64,000 bases of DNA from Ceraceosorus guamensis. Taxonomy: Eukaryota > Basidiomycota > Exobasidiomycetes > Ceraceosorales > Ceraceosoraceae. The translations under genes were made by a program, and so were the position numbers. Every line of letters starts with the position of its first letter. Within the stretch, counting starts at the first letter, position 1. The notes under the pieces were generated by a model, which was not told where the DNA came from, did no database searches, and saw only the letters and a program-made list of their open reading frames with translations. Below are positions 1-12,256 of this stretch, piece by piece. The stretch spans positions 6,246-70,245 of the forward strand of contig NW_020290064.1 of assembly GCF_003144195.1 (NCBI RefSeq), written 5' to 3'.

Positions 1-40
1 AGAGTCAAGAGTCAAGAGTCAAGAGTCAAGAGTCAAGAGC
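1..40. repeat. 7-base tandem repeat AGAGTCA
   Basis: More than five copies of AGAGTCA run from the first base of the window, so the array may extend to the left. Related words (ACTCGTGACTCTTGACTCAC) recur at 291-330, and 1-330 is otherwise AT/GC-mixed non-coding sequence. Confidence 0.9.
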
Positions 41-361
41 CTGAACCAAAATCAAGAATGGAGGTACTGTAGGAACGCGCGACGCGATGCAAGATTCTTG
101 ATTCGTGATGGTTGCGAAACGCCGAGACCTGCGGCACAGCCTTCATGCGAGCAATCAGCCGCGGCTCACGGCTCATCTATCGGTGCTATATATATATACC
201 GGTACTGTAGGTGTATGATGATATCTATATAGCTAGCTGCGAGAGTCAAAATGGAATCGAGGTGAATGCAGATGAGGATAACACCGTGCTCGTGACTCGT
301 GACTCTTGACTCACACTCTTGACTCACACGACTTGCATGAATGCATGTACGCCAGGCACCT

Positions 362-362
362 G

Positions 363-455
<93 letters not shown>
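362..455. repeat. CT dinucleotide microsatellite
   Basis: An almost pure CT tract of about 90 bases. It produces spurious Ser-Leu reading frames in all three forward frames. It lies about 365 bases upstream of the transporter start at 820, so it may be a promoter polypyrimidine tract; that role is inference. Confidence 0.95.
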
Positions 456-461
<6 letters not shown>

Positions 462-638
462 CTCAAGATTTCGAATGTGGTTCAGGATCCTTGATAGGCG
501 AGTCACCATCGGCTCGTGGTAGCAGATGGAGCGAGAGCAGCAAGCACAGTCGACTGCATTTAAACGCCGAGCGCCTTGACCTCTGCGACGCATCACTACA
601 CCGCCAGCTCCAACTCGCCCCACCTCGCTGACCCCTCG

Positions 639-641
<3 letters not shown>

Positions 642-669
<28 letters not shown>
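642..669. repeat. ACT trinucleotide repeat
   Basis: Nine ACT units in the presumed 5' leader of the transporter gene. Confidence 0.9.
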
Positions 670-747
670 TCGTCAGCCGCTCGCCCTGCAGCTTTCGCAA
701 GCGCTTCATATGCTCGTCCCGATACCAGTAGCGACAAGAGCAAGAGT

Positions 748-748
748 G

Positions 749-785
<37 letters not shown>
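748..785. repeat. AGCAAC hexanucleotide repeat
   Basis: About six AGCAAC units just ahead of the ATG at 820, probably in the 5' untranslated region of the transporter. Confidence 0.9.
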
Positions 786-819
786 GAAGCGTCAATCACC
801 AGCACGAAGCGTCAGCACC

Positions 820-3249
820 ATGTCGAACCCGAGCGAGCGCACTCGCCTCCTTGCTCCTTCGCAGCAAGCCGCACCATCCGCCTCCCCCCATGACACCATC
901 GTGACTGATGAGGAAGCGCGACAAGCTTCGTTGGCTGCTCGCATCGAGGCTGTGAAAGAGTCTGTGCCCAGGTCTCAGCTATACACCTCGCTCGTCTGCC
1001 TCTTTTCATCCGTGACGCTGGTCGGTCTGGACACTACGCTGGTGACCACGCTCGGCGGCTACATCTCAAGCAGCTTCGATGCTGCAGAGTATTTGCCATG
1101 GATCGGCTTGAGCTACATGCTGTGAGTACAGCCCCGCAGATGGCCAAGGCGGCAGCTGCGCGTACAAAGCAAGCTAGGCGCTGACGATCACAATTTGAAT
1201 GACCCATTCGTGATTCTCAGCACCAACTGCGCATGCGCACCTCTGTACGGTCGACTCGCAGACGTCATTGGCAGAAAGCAGGCGCTGCTCATGGGCGTCG
1301 CATTCTTCACTGCAGGAACGGCCATGTGCGCCGTTGCCCCTTCCATGATTCTCCTCGTCTTTGCCCGCGCTTTGGCTGGCATGGGTGGAGGTGGTATCGC
1401 TGCGTGCATGAGCATCGTGCTCACAGACTTGGTACCGAATCGCAGCCGTGGCCTATACCAAGGCGTTGCTCAGCTGGTGTGAGTGGTCACGCCTTTGCGC
1501 AAGCAAGGCGCCGCAACGCATCGTGTCCGCGGCACATCTCGCCCGCCCTGCAACATCTGATCATCGATCATCCCTCTTATCCACGCCTTGTTCATCGCCC
1601 CCATGCACAGCTTCTCGATCGGCACAGCTTCAGGCGGACCGTTGGGAGGCTTGCTAGCAGAGACGCTCGGATGGCGTTGGTCTTTCTTGTCTCAGGTCCC
1701 TTTGCTCTTGACTGCATACATCACCATCGTCTTCATGCTTCATCTACCAAAACTACCAAAGGAGGAGGATGAGCCCGAGGCGGTTGCACAGACTGCTCCG
1801 ATGGCCACCAATGACCAAGCTCGCTCCGACGATTCCGGCGAGGCGAGGACTGCACCACCTCACGCAGAGGTCCAGACCGTGCCTCTGTGGAAATTGCTCG
1901 ATCTGCCCGGCACCCTCCTCTTGATCATCAGCTTGCTCTGCCTCATCTCGGGTCTCACGCTCATCTCCTCTTCTAGATTGCCAATTTCCGATCCGAAAGT
2001 CATCGCCTGCTTGGTCAGCTTTGCTGTTCTGACGGCCGTCTTTCTGTCGTATGAAGGAACGGTAGCAAAGCGCACAGGAGCTGTGATCCCCATGCGACTC
2101 TTCAACAACCGCACCGTGATCTGTGCTGCAGGCTACTATCTAACTTCAGTGAGTCTTGTTCGAGTACCCAAAATGCTTGGTCCCCAAAACGCAGGTCGCA
2201 CCTTGTGCTAAGACGCCTCACTCCCCGCCAGAATTTTGCCTTTCAAGGCTTCATCTTTCACATGCCAATCTACTTTCAAGCTGGTCGTTTGTACACCTCG
2301 ACTAAGACTGGCCTGCAGATGCTTCCCTTCTCCATCAATACCGCCGTCAGCGCTCTATTCGCAGGCTTCTATCTGCGCAAGACTGGTCGCTACTGGAACT
2401 TGCTGCAGATCTGCAACCTGATCACCATCGCGACCCTAGCCTCCTACACGACTTTTGACATCAACACGTCTGATGTAAAGCTCTACGCCAGCATCATACC
2501 CAATGGCATCGGTGCAGCGTCCTTTACCATCGTGCTTGGTCAGTACATGCCGGCAGCAATGCACATGGCGCCAAAGTGGATTCGCTGACTTTGATGCGAT
2601 ACCTGTTCGCCGTTTGCTCAGTCGCTTTGACCACTGCGCTGCCGCACCGCGATCAAGCTTCCGCCCAAGGGCTGATGTTTTTTTGCAGAGGGCTTGGAAG
2701 CGTTTTGGGTCTGGGCATATCGGGAGCGCTGTTCCAGGATCGAGTAGCGAATGAGCTTGGCGCGCGTATCCGAGGTCCAGGAAGCGCCGAGGTGAGAGGC
2801 CGGAATTTCAGCGTTTCCTGTTTAATCTTTCGATTATTCCTCATCGAAACCTGCTCATCTTTTGCCTGCAACTTGGCTGCTCTTGTCACCAGATCATCGA
2901 GAAGTTGAGACGAGACATCTTGTTTATCCGCAAGCTGGATCCCGTGACGCAACTGCAGGCGCGCGAAAGCTTCATTCTAGCTGTAAGTCATCGCAGAGTG
3001 TTCCCATCCATGCGAGCTGGTCGACTCGATGCTCACAAACATTCCCACCGGATGTACTTCTTTGTCCAGTTCCAAACCGTTGCGCGCGCCTCCACGGCAG
3101 CCTTCGCATGCTGCTTCATCCTGGCCCTGTGGTTGCCGGAGCACACCATCAATAAGACCCAGAAGCCTGATGCGGAGCAACAACCAGATGAAGCAACAGC
3201 GCCCGCTGCAACATCCACGAACGGAAGACAGGAAGGCAGTCCAGCTTGA
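820..3249 (+). CDS. MFS transporter, DHA2/Vba-Fnx1-like (14 TM)
   Basis: Seven exons: 820-1121, 1221-1478, 1611-2148, 2232-2538, 2622-2791, 2893-2982, 3070-3249. They join in frame to about 614 residues. The sequence shows DTTLV in the first membrane segment, then PLYGRLADVIGRK (MFS motif A) after TM2, ARALAGMGGGG, and GTASGGPLGG before RWSF. This layout is typical of the drug:H+ antiporter-2 family that includes the vacuolar basic amino acid transporters Vba1 and Fnx1. The N-terminal TERTRLL-like stretch (here SERTRLL) could be a vacuolar dileucine sorting signal, which is inference. The residues between TM6 and TM7 are polar and disordered. The likely role is export or vacuolar uptake of amino acids or drugs; the substrate cannot be read from sequence. 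The donor at 2539 is GTCAGT, weaker than the others, but skipping it breaks the conserved region. Confidence 0.9.
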
Positions 3250-4132
3250 TCTGATCCTTTCCTCACGCCTGTTTTGAGTGGTGAAGACGAAGATCTGCTT
3301 GTTTGGTGATCTGGACCTCGAGGGTGATGGATGCGCAAGTGCTGCAATAGACGTTCTGCTGCTTCTATTCCGAGCGGATGCGCAATGCGATGTGCCTCAA
3401 AGTGCTGTGGATAGCTACGACTTGCAATGCTACACTTCACGCGCATCCATACGTGCACAGGGAGGGCACGCGATGTGCGCAGAAGGAGAGACTGGGCTGA
3501 GGCAGTGATGATTCGGTCAGAGGGAAGAGGTAGAGGCCGAGAGAAGCGTTGGTCACGGTGTGCTCGATCCAAGCTTTCAAAAGCTGTGGGCTGTTGGTAT
3601 GAGAGGGATACACATGATTGCTCATCTCAACTCAAACCCCCGGTGACTCTTGCTCGGATCCAGAGCGACGTCAAATCCACCACTCGAGACCCGCAGCATG
3701 GAGAGTGGACACATGTGGACTGGTTCGTGATTGTCGATTCGTGATTGTCGAGTCCCGATGAACCGCGCGCGACTCTGAACTCCGACTGCTTGTTGCTTGC
3801 TGCATGCGCGACGTTGGCCGGGGCCTGCTGCACGACCCTCGGACCTGCGTTTTGGTGCAGTAGCAGAGGAAGCGCGAACGCAAAAGCGACCGCCTAATCA
3901 GATGATTTGTGTCGATGGCAAATCACGAATGCATGACGATCGTGGTCTGCAGCTGCATGGCTGTCTGATGGCTCGCATCTTGGCCCCCCCCCGCGTGCAC
4001 TCCAACTGCAGAGGCTTCCCTTTCCCGTGCTGCCCGCTCGCTCTTCGTTGCACTCTCCACTCTGACTACACTCGTGACGCTCGTGGTGAGGAGCTTCACT
4101 CACACTCCTTTCTGTCCCTGCTGGCTTGTGTG
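3250..4132. other. Intergenic spacer with short direct repeat
   Basis: No supported gene. A 14-base word (TTCGTGATTGTCGA) occurs twice in a row at about 3724-3751 and belongs to the dispersed ATTCGTGATT-like family seen elsewhere in the window. The last few hundred bases presumably hold the promoter and leader of the next gene. Confidence 0.6.
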
Positions 4133-6670
4133 ATGCGCCTCAGCAGACGCCCCTGCTTCTACCTGCCTTACTTTCGTGCTGTCTGCCGCACAAGAGCAAG
4201 CAAGCGCACAGATCCAAGCTTCGATCTTACTGCAGCATCAGCATTCCCCTACCATCGATCGAACCCGCAGCCCTTTGGACCTGCCCCGCTACGCCACCTG
4301 ATCGCTGTCAGCACCACAGCTCCAAGGATGATCTCGCCCATCACTGAAGGCGCATCGCGTCCTGTGCAGGCAAACAAGCCTTCCCTTCTCGTCGGCCCTT
4401 CATCCACCCCGCTGCGATGGATCAAGCGCAGCGTCCATCACGACTGCAAGCCTGATCGGGCAGCGCAGCATTCCGAGGACGTATGGCGCGGCATGGAGCT
4501 GGATGATGGTCAGGCAAAGAATGTGCTGGTGTTGGGAGGCTCTTACGGTGGTATGCACGCTGCCAGCGTCCTGGCCCAAAAGTTGCCACCCAGCCATCGC
4601 GTCATTCTGATCGAGAGAAACTCGTGAGTGGAGCGGTTGGGAGTCGTTGCTGCTTTGCGCATGCACGGCAGCGAGCCGATTGCTCAATGGCAGAGCGTTC
4701 CTCATCTTTGCAGCCACTTCAACCATCTCTACGTCTTTCCCCGATTCTCGGTCATGCCAGGCAAGGAGCACGCCGCATTCATCCCTTACTCTTCCTTGTT
4801 CGATGCCGCCCCGGCCAGACCAAGCGTGCGAGACCGCTGGTCGAGCGAGCATCAGCAGAAGCGACAGGCGCACGCAGCCACAAGTCGGGACCCGCACGGT
4901 CCGACAGGCGATGGTGCTGCTCTGCTCGGCTTTGAGCGTAAGCCGCTGGGCGAGGGCGACCAAGCAACGCAGCGACACGCAAATGCTGATGCTCAGCAGG
5001 CAGGGGTAGCTTCCACCGAGTGGCGAGACTCTGACGAACCTATACTCCAAGCACAGCGCACCTCATCGCCAGCGTCAGATCGCTCATCTCGGGCCACAAC
5101 GACAGCATCCGACTCTGCCTCCACTCGCTCCAGCCCCGACACTGTCGCCACTTCTGTCGATCGTAACGAAGAGAGCGACATCGAGGAAGGGCCTCTAGTA
5201 CAGACCCGCAAACTCAATGAGCGGGGAGAGGTGGAAAAGCAAGCTGAGACGCTAGTCACCGAGTGCGGCGTCTCTCAAGAATTTCGACAATCTCACGCCC
5301 ATCAAGTGCTTCAAGCTAGCGTCGTTAGCATCACAGACTCGCACGTGGTGGTGCAGCCCGCGTCGCCCGCAAGTAATGCAGCGCGAGATGGAGAGCAGCC
5401 GACAGCAAAGCCGCTGTGGCATATTGATCAGCGTTCGATCCCATACACCCACCTCATCTACGCTCTGGGATCCCATCTTCCCGACCCGCTGCGCACGCCT
5501 GCTCGCACAAAGCTGCAAGGGCGTTCCTGGCTGCAAGCCATGCAAAGGCGCGTCGCACAAGCTCATGACATTGTCATTGTTGGTGGCGGCGCGCTAGGCG
5601 TGGAATATGCTACGGACATCGCTAGTCTGTACACGGGGGATGAGGCAAAGAACGTCACGCTGATTCATTCGAGAAAGCAGCTTCTTCCTAGCTTCGATTC
5701 GAGGATACACGAGGCGGCATACGAGAGACTTCTGGAGCTCGGTGTCAATGTGGTGCTGGGAGAGAGGTTGGCCACCAGTGAGGGATGCCCGCGAGGCAGC
5801 ACGAGCAATGCGCAGCAGCAGTCCTTAGCTCAGGACAGCGTCGGGGGCGGCGCAACCTGTGAGAGCGCACCGACGGGGGAGGGTCCCGCCGCGGCTAGTT
5901 CGGGAATGTGTCTTGGGGCAGGCCGCAAACTGATCAGGACCACGACGGGTCGCGTGCTAGAGGCGGACTTATTGCTGCTTTGTACGGGCCAACAACCCTC
6001 GTCGCAGATCTTGGCAGAGTTTAGTCCCACTTCCGTCGATCCTACCAGCCGTCTGATCCGCGTCACGCCTCACCTGCGCGTCGCTAGACCTGCAGATGCT
6101 GCACCCGGTCCCGTCGAACCGATCAACCCTTGCGGCGATTGCGATTGCTTTGTGGATGGCAAAGCTCACACGGTGGACAAGCACGGCAACTTGTCTGCAC
6201 CCGCTCAAATCGATGCGGACAAGGAAGCCATCCACAACGTCTATGCCATAGGAGACTGCGCCGATGCGTTTGGCGCCCTGAATGCTGGCTATCAAGGTGA
6301 GCGCCTTGTCAAAATCGCCCATGCAAGCTCAGGCTGACAATCGTTTCTTTCTCTCTGCTCAGCTTGGGCGATGGCTGACGTAGCAGCCGAGAATATACTG
6401 CGTAGCATTGAACATTCTTCGGGGTCATCCGCGTCCGCAACGGCAAATTCCGCCTCGGACACGCAAGGGTGGCAGAGCTTCACGCCTGCGCCGACTATGC
6501 TCAAGCTCTCATTGGGTTTGGGCAAGATGGTTTTCCAGGGTGCGCCAGCTGCTGACCCAGAGACGGGCGAGATGCGACCTACCATCGAGATCAAGGATGA
6601 TCCGCATGACCTGGCTGTCGAGGGCGTTTGGGGAATGGCAGGTCACCACACTAGAGATTTGTATTTGTAG
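4133..6670 (+). CDS. AIF-like FAD/NAD(P)H oxidoreductase
   Basis: Three exons: 4133-4623, 4714-6296, 6363-6670, giving about 793 residues. The FAD-binding Rossmann motif is VLVLGGSYGGMHAA, followed across the first intron by IERNSHFNHLYVFPR. The NAD-binding motif IVIVGGGALGVEYA comes near residue 480, then YAIGDCAD, and the C-terminal PTMLKLSLGLGKMVF that fungal AIF/AMID-like proteins share. Proteins of this class are pyridine-nucleotide-disulphide oxidoreductase relatives thought to act as NADH dehydrogenases at or in mitochondria. Unusual is a disordered polar insert of roughly 150 residues (about 4850-5270) between the two dinucleotide domains. An in-frame ATG at 4328 would give 728 residues. 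I chose 4133 because it opens a basic, arginine-rich presequence-like N-terminus, but the start is uncertain. Confidence 0.88.
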
Positions 6671-6898
6671 CCGACGGCAATTGGACAGCGCTTTTGCATC
6701 ATCTGCTTTCCTCGTTGCGACCGAGCTCTGTGCGCCTTACGCGTGACTCCTTCATGTCTGATGCAGCGCCAGGATCAAGTCAAATACTCCTCTCACACAG
6801 CAAGAAAAGGAACGAAAGAAAGGATTGCCGGTGAGGAACAGTGAAATGGAAGCTGTTGGGGGATGACCCCGATCCCTGCAAATCACAGAATTGGTTGC
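6671..6898. other. Convergent 3' spacer
   Basis: The 228 bases between two facing genes. I see no gene here; it should hold both polyadenylation regions. Confidence 0.6.
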
Positions 6899-9800
6899 CT
6901 AAGGTGAAGGAGGAAGATAAGGAACACCATCGGCGTGCTGCGTGACGTGGCCCCAAGCGGTACCGGGAGGGGCATTCGCAGGAAGACTCGGCGTGGCAGG
7001 CCGGTGTTGGACGGTTGTAGGCTGTGTAGAAGCGCCAGAGGATGAAGCCGTATCTGCTGGGGTGTGGGCATGTGGACCACTGCCCGAGCTCGAAACTCTG
7101 CTTAGCTCCACCTCACCCGTTGTGGATGTCCTCCCAGCAGGTATTTGTGCCCTTGGGCTACCAGCACCTTCAATTGTCGACGTCTCAGCAGCGTTCGATG
7201 AGTGATGGCTTTCGTTTGGAAGGTGGGCTCGAGGACTCGAAGAGCCCGAAACGACAGGGGAAGGCGTCCGACTTCCGCCTATCTCAGCGTGAAGCACTCT
7301 GTGAACCTCTGGGACAGGGATGCCGAGAACGGCATTCCGCTCCAGTCTAAGCTGCTGTTGCCGCTGTTGATACGCTTGCCGTGCTGCCATGGCGTTCTTG
7401 CCCCAATGCCACAGCAGTTTGCCTCCCCCCCAAGCACTAGCAGCGGCGACTATGCCCGCGCTGTACATATTGATGTCGCATCAGTGCGGCGTAGGCGAGC
7501 GCTGAATGTAGCCTTCAGAAGATTGCTAATGACTCACGCTGTCATGAATAGATACTTCTCCCTTCTCTGACTCGCCCTCTGGTGGTCCTCGATCCTCTTC
7601 TTTTGCGCTTCATAGTCAACTACTCCGGTGGGAGCAGGGAGAATCGTGGGTGAGTCTCTGCGAGTCAGCTTGCGAGGTCTTTGAGGGTGTATCCATGAAA
7701 TCGCAAGAACAAACGAGAAAGTCAGAAGAGGCAATAAAACTCGAGGTTCTGCCAGCCCGCTGGGCTGATCCAGCTTGGGGCATTCCCCAACGGCATGTTT
7801 GTCTTTGTACGACTGGTTTGAGCCTGTGCGTGGCACTTGCATTGGACGGGTAGCACAAGAGCAGCACACCGCTGGACAATCACGTGGAACAGCAGGCGTT
7901 TGCCGCACAGAACACTCACATTTGCAGCTCGAAGGGAGCTGGGCTTGACGAGGGCATCTCGTGCCTCTTGAAGATCTTCGGGAGGCGGCCTAGCTTAGAA
8001 AGGCCCGCGCTGAACACGTTCTTGAGCTTCGTCAGGCCTCCTCCTCCAAGCTGGGCTGTAGCATAGTGCTTCCTCGTCGTCGAGTACAAGCCATTCTGTA
8101 ACATTTTCATCTTTCGATCCTGCTTGTACGCATGGTAGCCTGCTGCACCAGCTAGGCCAAGGGCCCCAACCGTCAAGCCCCTGTCAAGGAGACAGACTAA
8201 ATTACATTGTTGCTTGAGCTCAAAAGAGAGCACGCTGACACTCACCCGAGAGTGGCCGTCGTTGCAGTGCCTTGGTCTCGCTTGAAAATCTTGAAGCGAC
8301 CAAATCTGGAAAGAGCACTCTTGAAGGCATTCTTGGAGCTGTCTAGGCTGCCATCGACGCTCATCGGCTTGCGTGCAGCTTGCACAGGCATTAGACCTTG
8401 GTTCTTGAGAGATCTCATCTCCTTGTGATGAAGGCGGGCGTAATAGAGGCCGGCGCCCGCACCGAAGCCGATCGCTCCCGCGCCTAGAACGCTGATGATG
8501 AAAGACGTCAGGCAGGAAGTCAATTCCTACAAGCCGTGTAGGCTACTTACCCAGCCGTCCCTCCCACAGCCTTCTTAGTGGTGCCGTCTCGTGCACCTAG
8601 GAAGCTTCTGAGGGATAATAAGACGAAAGCGGGGTCAGCGTCCGCCTTCGACAGCGTCGCACCACGGATTTATGGACTATCCGAATGCAATGCAACGTGA
8701 CTCACGGCTCTTCGCCCTGCAGAGTTTCTGTCTCATCCAGCCCCATCTCACGCCGGCGCAGGTGTGGCACTTTTCGGAATATACCAGTGATTTTGGAGAA
8801 GAGACCTCCGCCGCCAATTTTCGCCGCTGGTTGCGTTACGAGTGGTACTTCTTTGGCCAATTGAGGATTAGGCTCGAAAGGTCTGTTCAGCGCCCTCAGT
8901 TCGGCAGCTTGTTTGCGGTATTTCTGATACCCGGTCCACCCCGCGTGGATCAACAATCCCCCTGTGACACCTCCCATCGTACCCCAAAGTCTGCGACGAG
9001 CCAAAGTTGGCCGCATGAATGATTGGTCAGCAAGTCTAAGGCAAAGCTACTTTGCTGACTCACGCGGCATACTGCTTTTTCGTCAGGTCGCGGCTGTCAC
9101 CTTTTGGCTTTGATTGGCGCCTTGAAAGATCGCTCGTAAAAGTGTCAGCTTGCAAGCGCTCAAAGAGCACACGAACTGTACACCGACCTTTCAATTGTCT
9201 CTGAAACGCCGGTCTGAGAGTCATGACGCTTCCAGAACTTCAAGCGGCGCAAGGCACTGGCTTTCCCGCCCAATTTGGAGAGGAACCCTCCATTCGGCTT
9301 GCTTTTCACTTGCTGTGTCTTCTTAGTGGAAGCCAGCGAGGATCTGAGCTTATTGTTACCTTTCGTGCTGAGATACCACAAGCCTCCTGCGGCCCCCACC
9401 CAGCCAGCTCCGCCGGCGGCTACAAGCCACGGGCTGGCGCTGTACATAGCAGACGTGAGCGTAACTCCAAAGCGGTCTGGCCACACGGTCTACATACTTG
9501 GATTGAGTGACCGTATTACGAGCTTGCAATTCCGCACTGCGTTTCAAAAGGATTGGGATGACGTCAGTCCTTCTCGCGGTCCTCCGATGGAGGTGGGCCC
9601 AACGGGACATCGCTCATTCGACCCTTGATGGGCCGATGTTTGTCGACAATCGCCCTGCAGGCATTTGACATGCGCCCTCAGTTGTTCCGAAGCCGAGGGC
9701 ACATTGTGACTCGATCGCATAGTGTCACACGTATTGTGTTCACCATTCGAGTGAAGCGTGAGACGCCCTGGAAGTCGGCTTGCCGACGGCAAGGCACGGC

Positions 9801-12256
9801 ACGGGGAGTGGTGCACTTCGCGGCAGGCGATCGTGCGTTTGTTGCTCGTCTATCTCGTGCAAATGGGGAGAGAGTACGAGCCGTGGAAGGCATGATAGTC
9901 ATCATCTTCCCTGCCAAGACAAGGGTTGTAGACGCTCTGCTCGCGTCACGTCAATGATCGCGCGCTTTCGAAGCCTCAAGCGCTTCAACCGCCCCAAGAA
10001 TGTCCCAAACTTGGACCAGGTTGTTTGCCTTGGCCCTGCAAGAGCATGCATTGGCCTCGGCACGGCAGTAGCAGGGACCAGCCTCGGCAATTCGACAGCA
10101 GGAACTGTTGCTGGTATTTGAACAGCAGCATCCGGCCTCGGAACAGCAACAGCAGGGGCTGGCCTCGGCATGGCAACCTCGGGAATTGAGCTGACCGGAC
10201 TGATAGCGGCCGTTCGCCTCGGATTCGAACGCCATTGCTTTGCTTTGTGCACGAGATACCAGAGACCACCACCTGCCACTGCCGTCGCACTGGCACCGAT
10301 CGCGCTGCGCAGTTGCCACGATATCAGCATTCGCCAAGGAACCCTCGCACAGCGTGACTCACGCCGTGTTCAGCACTTTTTCCCGATGCCGATCGTCGTG
10401 CTCGCTTTGAGTTTTAGGTTGAGAACCGACAAGCCGTGGAATCAAATCGTGCACGTCATCGGCTCTACCAAGATAAAAAGCGCAGGGACAGCGCGCCTAT
10501 TTAGCCCGGACATCGATATGTGCTACTCCTTTGGCACTCGCTCTATGCTCGCAGCAGCACAATCTAGCAGACCTTTGCCTATAACGTGTGAGTGCTTCCC
10601 TGACCTCGGACGAGATCGATAGCTTTGAAAGCGACCCGTCCCCAAGGCTGTCGGCATTGCGCCAATGCTCGCAATCTTTCTGCCTAGTCGCACCTCGTCA
10701 GGAGCATCTAGCCCCATGGCGTGACTCGACCAGCCTGCACGAATCTCTCCACGGCGATCGTGTGGATTTGCCGCCTGCCTTTGAGCAAGCATTCATCATT
10801 CGAACAAATTTACGCCTTCAAAGCTGCCCTATGGGGCAGCTTCGTTGAATCCAATTGGCAAAGGACCAAGACGGACTACGAGTGCAGATGTCTGTCTGAC
10901 ACTAGCTTGAAGCTCGTGGCGCGTTTGAGGAGTCTCTTGGGTCTTAGATGTCGTAGAAGGCCGAGCAAGCGCGATCCTGAACTCCCACCATGACCTTCGA
11001 CAGCAGGCTTAGCAGCGCCTCGAAGTCCGTGGAAGGGATTTCTGAGTGGCTTGCTTGGGTCGCGGTGAGCATACCAGACAGCCCCCGCGACTCCAGCCAG
11101 CCACGGGACCGAGGTGACTGCCCCTCTGGCGAGGCGGTGCAAGTCAATGCCGACGTGTGCCGCCCTCTTGTCTACCATCCGCTCGCTCGGGACTCTTAGC
11201 GTACTCACATGGCCATAGACTTGTTGCGCCTACGTCTGCTTTCCTCGGAAGAGCTGCGGGCTTCCAAGTGGTCGGAGTCATCGCGGCGAGCGCCAACGAC
11301 TACCGTAGGAGCCACGATGTGTCTGCACGCCAGGCAAGATGTCAACGCACTCTCATTATAGTGTGAACCCTTTCTCAATTGCTCACTCTGCAGCGCCGGG
11401 AGAATCTACTTTGGGTTCGCGTGAATCGAGGTATGTCGGTCTACAAAGCGCAGCCAAATGATAGTATATGTGAGACGGCATTCGGTGCGTTAGAAGTGGA
11501 TAAGCGGCTCGTAAAACTCACAGAGTCATAGAAGATCTTTTGGCAATTCGACCAAATTTGCCAAACTTGCCAAAGAGAGATCCGATGCCTTGGCCACCTC
11601 TTCCGCCTCCGACTGTTGTCTGTGGTGTCATTCTGGTGGGCAAGTTGGAAGCGCTGCCTGGTACGGCTCGAGCAGACTTGGCGTTCGCGTCGAGCTTCCC
11701 CTTGCGCCCATTTCTCCACTTGTTGATTTTGTAGCCTCCGTATATTCCCCCGGCTAGGGCGAAGGGCGTGGCGACCAAGCTACGCATTCAAAGCAATGCG
11801 CTAGTCAGCACGACCCAGCCTTGCAATCCCGAATTTGACGAGCACAGCTACTCACACACCACCGCCGATAGCATGGCGCCTGGACAGCATACAAAGCAGA
11901 CGATTTGTCAATCACTTTCGCAGCAAGTCATGCGCGAAACCGGAACTTACTTCAATTCGTCGTCGTCACGTTTCCAGAACTTCAACGCCCTGAACTTGCC
12001 GCCAGCGGCTTTAAAGAGAGTGCTAGGTCCACTCTTGGCTGGTGTAGCAGATGAAGTGCCAGGCGTAGATCCGAAGCTCGATGTCCTTGAGGGACCTTCC
12101 GATAGACTGGAGGTGGTACTAGGGTTGCCCCACTTTGCTTTTTCCCCCTTCTTCAGCCTCTGGCGCTGCTTCCATGACTGGTGAGCGTAGACACCTCCAA
12201 AACCCACCCCAGCGGCTGCATGAACCCCCACGATCGTGCTGGGAGTTGGCTCAAGG
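6899..12256 (-). repeat. Nine-copy exon repeat array R1-R9
   Basis: Repeat exons are R1 12256-11951, R2 11779-11522, R3 11125-10880, R4 10304-9921 (3' end uncertain), R5 9439-9188, R6 8990-8706, R7 8491-8246, R8 8180-7920 and R9 7460-6899. All but R9 are about 250-380 bases long. Conserved features by eye are an (A)IG or LGG entry, a glycine-zipper-like core (GALGLAGAAGY, GAGAIGFGAGAGLYY, AAGGAGWVGAAGGLWY), then Lys/Arg, and a basic tail ending KR, RKR or RRR. Small linker exons of 24-120 bases separate most pairs, but R7 joins R8 directly. R9 keeps the hydrophobic entry but has a long Ser/Pro/Thr tail and no dibasic end. Confidence 0.8.

Noticed and set aside
306-631. Ser-Leu-rich reading frames over the CT tract
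   Set aside because: They arise in every frame from a dinucleotide repeat and have no conserved flanks.
9670-9920. Extra exon between R4 and the next linker
   Set aside because: An open frame exists, but no acceptor and donor pair keeps phase 2 with repeat-like content.
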